DNA of 9,903 nucleotides, taken from contig JBDZUZ010000143.1 in the NCBI GenBank assembly GCA_040255445.1, positions 1-9,903 on the forward strand, given 5' to 3'. A program made the position numbers and the translations under genes. Origin of the DNA: JBDZUZ01 sp040255445 (GTDB taxonomy: Bacteria > Planctomycetota > Phycisphaerae > Phycisphaerales > UBA1924). How positions within the stretch are numbered: position 1 is the stretch's first letter; each line of letters opens with the position of its first letter. The notes under the pieces were generated by a model. The model did no database searches and had not been told where the DNA came from. It saw only the letters and a list, made by a program, of their open reading frames with translations. Of this stretch, positions 5,907-9,903 are shown in pieces.

Positions 5907-6563
5907 TCAGTCCTGTTCGCTGCGCTCGTTGGTGGCCTTCCACTTGCGGGCAAAGGCCGCAACAGCGCCATGCAGTCTCGATTTCACCGTCCCCAGCGGG
6001 ATCTCCAACTCGTCCGCGATCTGCAGGTAGCTGAGGCGCTGGAAGTAGGCAAGCAGAAGGATCTCCCTGAGAGCGACAGGCAACGAGTCGAGCACGCCCT
6101 GCACGCGCTCGCTGGTTTCCTCGGCGCTGATCGCCGCGTCCGGAGGGGGGATATCCACCTCCAGAAGGTCCACGAACGAGCCGGCGGATCGGTCGTTCCC
6201 GCCCCGGCCCCCGGCGCCGTCGATCGGCGCTGAAAGGTCGAGGGTCCGCCGGCGCCCCTTCCTACGCAGGTAGTCCCGGGCCTTGTTCGCGGCGATCGTG
6301 AACAACCAGGGTCGGAATCTGCGGGTCGCATCGAATGTGTCGGACGCCTGGTGGATCTGGAGGAAGGTCTCCTGGAACACATCGTCCGCCGCGGCGGCAT
6401 CACCCAGCAGCCGCGTCAGGAAGCGGTGCAGGTCGGCGTGGTGACGCTCGATCAGGGTCCGGAAAGACGCCGTGTCGCCGTCGCGGTAGCGCTCGAAGAG
6501 TTGTTCATCCGTGAAATCGGCCAAGCGTGTCACCTGTAGCAGTACCGAACAGCCCCAGACCAT
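5907..6563 (-). CDS. ECF-type RNA polymerase sigma factor (sigma-70 family)
   Basis: Directs RNA polymerase to a dedicated set of promoters. Seen (218 aa from ATG 6563): region sigma2 at about 19-100 includes FTDEQLFERYRDGD, DDVFQETFLQIHQ and FRPWLFTIAANKARDYLRR. A glycine-rich, acidic linker follows at about 108-150. Region sigma4 (about 155-208) includes LPVALREILLLAYFQRLSYLQIADEL and the recognition-helix motif IPLGTVKSRLHGAV. The start is uncertain. ATG 6563 lies inside a 20-bp tandem repeat. GTG 6533 and TTG 6524 are also in frame, and TTG 6524 has AGG eight bases upstream, which better matches the usual family N-terminus. The gene heads a two-gene unit with the membrane protein at 4582-5823. 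The sigma4 domain is canonical, unlike that of the second sigma factor in this window. Confidence 0.93.
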   Translation of the reverse strand: MVWGCSVLLQVTRLADFTDEQLFERYRDGDTASFRTLIERHHADLHRFLTRLLGDAAAADDVFQETFLQIHQASDTFDATRRFRPWLFTIAANKARDYLRRKGRRRTLDLSAPIDGAGGRGGNDRSAGSFVDLLEVDIPPPDAAISAEETSERVQGVLDSLPVALREILLLAYFQRLSYLQIADELEIPLGTVKSRLHGAVAAFARKWKATNERSEQD

Positions 6564-6590
6564 CCCGGGCCGGCCCAGACCATCCCGGGC
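6551..6590. repeat. Two-copy 20-bp tandem repeat at the sigma gene 5' end
   Basis: Bases 6551-6570 and 6571-6590 are adjacent 20-bp copies identical at 18 positions, both ending CCCAGACCATCCCGGGC. The proximal copy covers the only ATG start candidate of the sigma gene (6563). It may be a regulator-binding site or a small duplication; nothing comparable occurs elsewhere in the window. Confidence 0.8.
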
Positions 6591-6658
6591 GGCATTCGTG
6601 GTCCCAGAAGATAGCCCCCGGCAGCGGGCGGCCCCGCTCGCCGACTACGACGGCCCGG

Positions 6659-6967
6659 CTAGTAGACCCGGCCGATCCGACGCTCGAAAGTGATGCCGCG
6701 TTCGGGCGGGAACCGCTCGAGCCCGTCGGCCCGCAGCGCCGGGGCGGTATCGCGGACGTACCGATCGAACCCGGCCCGGTCGGCGAACCAATACCGCGTC
6801 TCGACGCGGATGGGTGTCCCCGGTTCCTCGATGGCGACAATCTCGCCGGTCAGGGCCCCGCCGGCAATGACCGCATCGACATGTCCGCCGCGCAGCCAGT
6901 CGATGTAGGCGTCCCTGGTCATCAGGTCCGGGAACGTGGCCGTCACGGTGTAGGCGAGCCGTTTCAT
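6659..6967 (-). CDS. DUF4286 family protein
   Basis: Small cytoplasmic protein of unknown function (102 aa). Seen: it starts MKRLAYTVTATFPDLMTRDAYIDWL, continues with GGHVDAVIAGGAL, then a beta-rich centre IRVETRYWFADRAGFDRYV, and ends with a stretch containing APALRADGLERFPPE. This order (beta strand, W-L/M-x3-H-V/I segment, central Y-x-F strand, then 'APxLRxxGLxRF') is how DUF4286 proteins look, and the length matches the family, which appears to adopt a ferredoxin-like dimeric alpha-beta fold. ATG 6967 gives the expected N-terminus although the Shine-Dalgarno is poor. It lies between two ECF cassettes, 95 bases upstream of the minus-strand sigma gene and divergent from the plus-strand one. 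Whether it shares a promoter with either is not evident. Confidence 0.82.
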   Translation of the reverse strand: MKRLAYTVTATFPDLMTRDAYIDWLRGGHVDAVIAGGALTGEIVAIEEPGTPIRVETRYWFADRAGFDRYVRDTAPALRADGLERFPPERGITFERRIGRVY

Positions 6968-7063
6968 CCGGTCGACAGCCTACGGACCGCCCCGGGGATT
7001 CGCCACCCGCCCGGAGCGAAGCCCGCCAGCCGTCGCAATGATCCGATGTGTTCGGCGTTCAGC

Positions 7064-7069
7064 AGGAGG
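7064..7069 (+). promoter_or_regulatory. Ribosome binding site deciding the second sigma gene start
   Basis: AGGAGG at 7064-7069 lies one base before ATG 7071 and ten bases before ATG 7080. The spacing favours 7080 as the true start, even though 7071 and 7038 are in frame. Confidence 0.7.
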
Positions 7070-7079
7070 AATGAGCTCG

Positions 7080-7685
7080 ATGGCCGCCGACGAGCCGGGC
7101 AAGCGTCCGACCGACCCGCAACTCTCCGGCGTGCTGGCCCGGGCCGCGGCCGGTGATGGTGTCGCGTGGCACACACTCGTCGAGCTCTACTCCCATCGCG
7201 TGTTCGCGCTCGCCAGGAGCCGGGTCCGCGATGTGCATCTCGCCGAGGAGATCACACAGTCCGTGTTCGCGACCATCGCCATCAAACTCGGTTCGGGTGA
7301 GTACACGGAGCAGGGCCGCTTCGAGCAGTGGCTGTTCCGCGTGGCGATGAACCGTGTCCGCGACTCGATCCGCCGGTCGCGCCGACGCCCGGACCATGCA
7401 GACGCGGGCATACTGGAGTCCGCCGCGGCGGCCGACGTCGAGTCCGCGAGCGATGCCGCATCACTGGCGGCGCTCCGCGAAGCGGTGGCCCGGCTGCCGG
7501 AGGCCGACCGCGAGGTCATCGAACTCCGCCACCACGGCGGGCTGGGTTTTAACCAGATCGCCGAAATGCTGGATGAACCGCTGGGAACACTGCTGGCCCG
7601 ACACCACCGGGCCCTGAAGAAACTCAAAGCCATGATCGAGGCCGGGACCGCATCGGCCGGCTCCGCACGGGGGATCCCATCATGA
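7080..7685 (+). CDS. ECF-type RNA polymerase sigma factor, second cassette
   Basis: Sigma-70 family regulator (201 aa). Seen: sigma2 occupies about 15-100, with GVAWHTLVELYSHRVFALA, LAEEITQSVFATIAIKL and FEQWLFRVAMNRVRDSIRR. A short acidic linker follows. Sigma4 occupies about 138-190, with LPEADREVIELRHHGGLGFNQIAEML and EPLGTLLARHHRALKKLK. In the usual ECF recognition helix the sequence after GT is V-K-S-R; here it is L-L-A-R, so its -35 preference may differ from common ECF factors. ATG 7080 is selected by the AGGAGG ten bases upstream. The stop overlaps the next gene's start as ATGA, so the membrane partner is probably translationally coupled. It is transcribed away from the other sigma cassette. 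The family call is secure; its target promoters are unknown. Confidence 0.92.
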   Translation: MAADEPGKRPTDPQLSGVLARAAAGDGVAWHTLVELYSHRVFALARSRVRDVHLAEEITQSVFATIAIKLGSGEYTEQGRFEQWLFRVAMNRVRDSIRRSRRRPDHADAGILESAAAADVESASDAASLAALREAVARLPEADREVIELRHHGGLGFNQIAEMLDEPLGTLLARHHRALKKLKAMIEAGTASAGSARGIPS

Positions 7686-8185
7686 CCAACCACACCAATA
7701 CAACGCCCTGGGACAGCGATCCATCGCTGAAGGACTTGTCCGGCAGCCTCGACCGCCTCGGGCAAGCCGAGCGGCAGGCAGCGCCGGCGGGCCTCGCGGA
7801 CCGCATCGCCGCCGCGACGATGCCCAAGGCCGCGGCCGCCCCGAACCTGCGCATCGCCGGAACCCAGATCGAGACCGCGCCGGCAACAGCCGCCCGGATC
7901 GGGCCGCGCATCCCGATGCGTCTGGCGGCGGCGATCGGTCTCGCCGCGACTGTCGGCGCCGCGTTCATGGCGGTCCGCTCCGGGACCCCGTCGCCCGACC
8001 CGGCGCCCGCCATCGTGGCGGTGTCGCATCCGGTCGAGGACTGGCTGACCGCGGCCGAACTGTGGGCGGATTTCTCGGGCGATGAACTGAGCACCCTGAC
8101 GGCTCGCGCATCGTCCCTGAGCAGCTCGCTCGATGAATCATGGATCACCACCGACCTCTTCAGCGAGGAGGAGGACTCCCTGTGA
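7682..8185 (+). CDS. Putative membrane anti-sigma factor
   Basis: Probable regulator of the sigma factor encoded just upstream (167 aa). Seen: a cytoplasmic N-terminal segment holds an amphipathic helix, SLDRLGQAERQAAPAGLADRI (about 22-42). A proline/alanine-rich linker leads to one transmembrane helix at 79-98. The outer tail of about 68 residues is acidic and ends with SEEEDSL. It lacks the HxxxCxxC zinc-binding motif of classical ZAS anti-sigma domains and has no recognisable catalytic residues. The anti-sigma role is inferred from ATGA overlap with the sigma gene, single-pass topology with N-in orientation, and similarity in form to small anti-sigma proteins of other ECF cassettes. Its stop overlaps the next gene as GTGA, so all three proteins are likely made from one transcript. 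It could instead be a membrane tether or co-sensor. Confidence 0.72.
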   Translation: MTNHTNTTPWDSDPSLKDLSGSLDRLGQAERQAAPAGLADRIAAATMPKAAAAPNLRIAGTQIETAPATAARIGPRIPMRLAAAIGLAATVGAAFMAVRSGTPSPDPAPAIVAVSHPVEDWLTAAELWADFSGDELSTLTARASSLSSSLDESWITTDLFSEEEDSL

Positions 8186-9147
8186 AGCAGCGGCGCCTAC
8201 TGACATCACTCGCCGCGGCGGCGTTGCTCGCCGTCCCGTGTACCGCCATCGCGCAACCCGAGGGCGACAAGGGTGGCGCCGTGCAGACGGAGGCTCCGGC
8301 GAAGGAGCGCGTGGAATCCCGCATCGCCAAGTCGCTCGAGGATGTCGAGCGGATCCGGGCCTGGCTGCTCGAGCGGCGCGAGCGTCTGAACGCGGGCGAG
8401 TCTCCGCAGCGGATCGCGGCGGAGCTCGAGATCGCAGCGCGGATGCTCGCCGGCGCGGGGCGCAGCGGCGCGGATGGTCGCGGCTGGCGGGGCGAGGGAT
8501 CGTTTCAGGATCGGGGGCCAGAGCGGGTGGGCGAGCGGGGTCCGGAACGGGGCCAGGCTCCCGACCGCGGCGAAGACGCGGAGATCCCGCCCTTCGATCG
8601 CGACCGCACCATCGCCTTCCTCCGCGAGCACATGCCGCGGCTCGCGCGGCGGATGGATGAGTTGCAGGAGCGGGATGCGGCGATGACCGACCGTTTCCTC
8701 GCGCGGATGGCGCCGCGGCTGCGGGAGATCGAGAGCGTGCGCCGTCGCGACCCCGTGCTCTTCGGGCTGCGCGTTGCGGAGTTCCAGACCACGCCGGACG
8801 TCGTCGATGCGATGCGGCTCTACCGCGAGGCGCTGGCGGGCAAGACCGCCGCGGGCGAAGCGCCCATCACGGTCGAGGCGGCGGAGGCGCGGCTGCGCGA
8901 TGCGTTGCGGCAGCAGTTTGAAGCGCGGCTCGCCGTGCAGCGGCACGAGCTCGAAACGCTCCAGTCAGAGGTCGCGCGGCTCGAGAAGGACATGGCCGAG
9001 AAGCAGTCGCGCCAGTCGTCGTACATCGATGAGGCGATCGAGCGGATGCGGAGCGGCCCGGACCGCGGCCGGCGCGACGGCGATGGGCGCGGCGATGGAC
9101 GCGGCGGCGACCAGCGCGGCCCCGACGACCGCCGCCCCCCACGCTGA
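8182..9147 (+). CDS. Secreted helical Arg/Gly-rich protein, third gene of the ECF operon
   Basis: Unrecognised family; probably an exported partner or sensor for the ECF pair. Seen (321 aa): a signal peptide KQRRLLTSLAAAALLAVPCTAIA with likely cleavage at AIA-Q (after residue 24). A helical region follows at about 41-90. A flexible linker rich in R, G, E and D spans 91-137. A second long helical region runs 140-292, with coiled-coil character near 232-290 (LETLQSEVARLEKDMAE). The tail, 292-321, is almost only G, R, D and P. The layout recalls periplasmic CpxP/Spy/CnrX-type helical proteins, but no LTxxQ motif is seen. GTG 8182 is chosen because it starts the signal peptide, overlaps the upstream stop as GTGA and has GGAGGA six bases upstream; ATG 8140 would put a hydrophilic stretch before the signal. 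The downstream gene is convergent, only 29 bases away. Confidence 0.8.
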   Translation: MKQRRLLTSLAAAALLAVPCTAIAQPEGDKGGAVQTEAPAKERVESRIAKSLEDVERIRAWLLERRERLNAGESPQRIAAELEIAARMLAGAGRSGADGRGWRGEGSFQDRGPERVGERGPERGQAPDRGEDAEIPPFDRDRTIAFLREHMPRLARRMDELQERDAAMTDRFLARMAPRLREIESVRRRDPVLFGLRVAEFQTTPDVVDAMRLYREALAGKTAAGEAPITVEAAEARLRDALRQQFEARLAVQRHELETLQSEVARLEKDMAEKQSRQSSYIDEAIERMRSGPDRGRRDGDGRGDGRGGDQRGPDDRRPPR

Positions 9148-9176
9148 CACTCGGTTCTTGCTGAAGCTCGATGCCC

Positions 9177-9587
9177 TCAGGAGACGATCGCGCCCGGCGC
9201 GATGTCGGCCATCGGCGAGAGCAGAATGACCTTGCGCTCCTCGGCTCCCTTGGTGGCATCAGACGCAGCGAGCAGCATGCCGCGGGACTCTTCGCCGCGG
9301 AGCATCCGCGGAGCAAGGTTCGCGACGATCACGATGAGCTTGCCTTCGAGCTGCTCGGGCGTGTAGTGGCCGCGGATACCGGCGCAGATCTGGCGAGGCG
9401 TGCCCGAGCCGTCGTCGACCTGGATCCTGAACAGGCGGTCGGCGGAGGGGTGGTTCTCGGCCTTGAGGATCTTCGCCACGCGCAGATCGACCTTGGCGAA
9501 GTCGTCGAAAGCGATCTGCGGCTTGGGCTCGGGCTCTGCGGGCTTGGCGGGAGCCGGGTTGGTTGCGGGCGCGGGCTGCTCGGACAT
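9177..9587 (-). CDS. Stand-alone tRNA-binding protein, MetRS C-terminal (beta) domain type
   Basis: An OB-fold protein that binds tRNA non-specifically; in MetRS it forms the C-terminal dimerisation and tRNA-binding part. Seen (136 aa): the first 24 residues are a proline/alanine-rich disordered lead. FDDFAKVDLRVAKILKAENHP starts the domain, followed by ADRLFRIQVDDG, RQICAGIRGHYTPEQLEGK, VIVANLAPRMLRGEESRGMLLAA and a PGAIVS end. This is the full MetRS-C/EMAP-II-like motif set with no catalytic HIGH or KMSKS segments. ATG 9587 has AAGGAA eight bases upstream. As a separate gene it may act in trans with a MetRS lacking this domain, or as a general tRNA chaperone; the catalytic subunit is not in the window. 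It lies 61 bases downstream of a gene on the same strand. Confidence 0.92.
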   Translation of the reverse strand: MSEQPAPATNPAPAKPAEPEPKPQIAFDDFAKVDLRVAKILKAENHPSADRLFRIQVDDGSGTPRQICAGIRGHYTPEQLEGKLIVIVANLAPRMLRGEESRGMLLAASDATKGAEERKVILLSPMADIAPGAIVS

Positions 9588-9640
9588 GGCGATTCCTTGT
9601 CGGTGCTCGTTTCGGGATTCGGCTATCGAGCCCGATGGTA

Positions 9641-9656
9641 GCGGGTGATCACCCGC
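9641..9656. repeat. Perfect 16-bp palindrome overlapping a stop codon
   Basis: GCGGGTGATCACCCGC is fully self-complementary with no loop. It contains the TGA stop of the gene at 9649-9903 and lies just upstream of TACCAT (9640-9635, minus strand), a possible -10 element for the gene at 9177-9587. It could be an operator or part of a weak terminator. Confidence 0.6.
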
Positions 9657-9903
9657 CGGCCGCGGATTCGCCGGGTTCGGCGGGCGCTGCGGGCGATTCC
9701 TCCGGCGCGGTCACGGGTGCGGGGGATGCGGGCTCCGAAACGGCGCCGGGTGGCAGCCGCCACGCACCGTCACGCCAGATCGTGCGCTTCGTGTCCACCA
9801 GGTACAGCCGCGGCAGCAGCGATGGGTCAGGATCGAGCAGCGGCTCGCCCGAATCGAGCGAGATCTGGCCGCCCCACGACCGCGTCCGCCCCTGCAGCAG
9901 GAT
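9649..9903 (-). CDS. C-terminal fragment of an unrecognised protein (partial)
   Basis: Only the last 84 codons are in the window; the start lies beyond the right edge. Seen: reading leftward from 9903, the frame is open to a TGA at 9651-9649. It encodes a stretch with WGGQISLDSGEPLLDPDPSLLPRL, then YLVDTKRTIWRDGAWRLPP, and ends in about 30 residues dominated by P, A, E and S. The ordered part looks like beta strands and the tail disordered. No motif allows a family call. A stop-free frame of this length, with codon use like its neighbours, and a position 61 bases ahead of a same-strand gene support it being real. It might form a unit with the tRNA-binding protein gene. Confidence 0.6.
   Translation of the reverse strand: MLLQGRTRSWGGQISLDSGEPLLDPDPSLLPRLYLVDTKRTIWRDGAWRLPPGAVSEPASPAPVTAPEESPAAPAEPGESAAGG

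Noticed and set aside
7187..8029. Minus-strand open frame opposite the second sigma/anti-sigma pair
   Set aside because: Shadow frame; the plus strand has ATGA coupling, a ribosome site and conserved sigma motifs.
8206..8946. Minus-strand open frame opposite the secreted protein gene
   Set aside because: No motifs, and the plus frame has a signal peptide, coupled start and ribosome site.
1..9903. tRNA, rRNA, CRISPR array, insertion sequence or prophage genes
   Set aside because: Looked for on both strands: no cloverleaf or T-loop pattern, no regularly spaced repeats, no transposase or integrase motifs.

Overview
The window is high-GC DNA (visibly well above 60% G+C) with dense, short-spaced genes on both strands. 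The gene mix suggests a planctomycete, possibly of the Phycisphaerae type: an archaeal-type phosphoglycerate mutase, two ECF sigma factor cassettes without classical zinc anti-sigma proteins, a membrane protein with a planctomycete-style pseudopilin-like ectodomain, and a stand-alone MetRS C-terminal tRNA-binding protein. This placement is an inference from gene content; no rRNA is present to confirm it.

Layout. (1) 1-788, minus: 5' part of an archaeal-type cofactor-independent phosphoglycerate mutase, running off the left edge. It diverges from (2) 926-1963, plus: an agmatinase/ureohydrolase with all six metal ligands. (3) 1964-2195: a convergent gap with two strong hairpin structures. (4) 2196-2777, minus: a protein of unknown function whose start resembles the Imm42 immunity family, probably co-transcribed with (5) 2836-3504, minus: a short site-2-type intramembrane metalloprotease. 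(6) 3571-4421, minus: rpmI-rplT (L35-L20) with a promoter-like element upstream, a terminator-like hairpin inside the operon and a textbook intrinsic terminator at the end; infC is not next to it.

(7) 4582-6563, minus: ECF sigma factor plus a single-pass membrane partner built from a gapless 77-residue tandem duplication, a transmembrane helix and a pseudopilin-like ectodomain. (8) 6659-6967, minus: DUF4286-like small protein. (9) 7080-9147, plus: a second ECF sigma factor, a small single-pass membrane protein and a secreted helical Arg/Gly-rich protein, tightly coupled by ATGA and GTGA overlaps. (10) 9177-9587, minus: stand-alone tRNA-binding OB-fold protein of the MetRS C-terminal type. (11) 9649-9903, minus: C-terminal end of an unrecognised protein.

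The most interesting part is 4.6-9.1 kb: two differently built ECF signalling modules lie back to back, transcribed outward from a short region around 6.56-7.08 kb. Each pairs a sigma factor with a membrane protein that lacks the usual anti-sigma zinc motif. No tRNA, rRNA, CRISPR array, insertion sequence or phage gene was found, and no gene-free stretch exceeds 300 bases.
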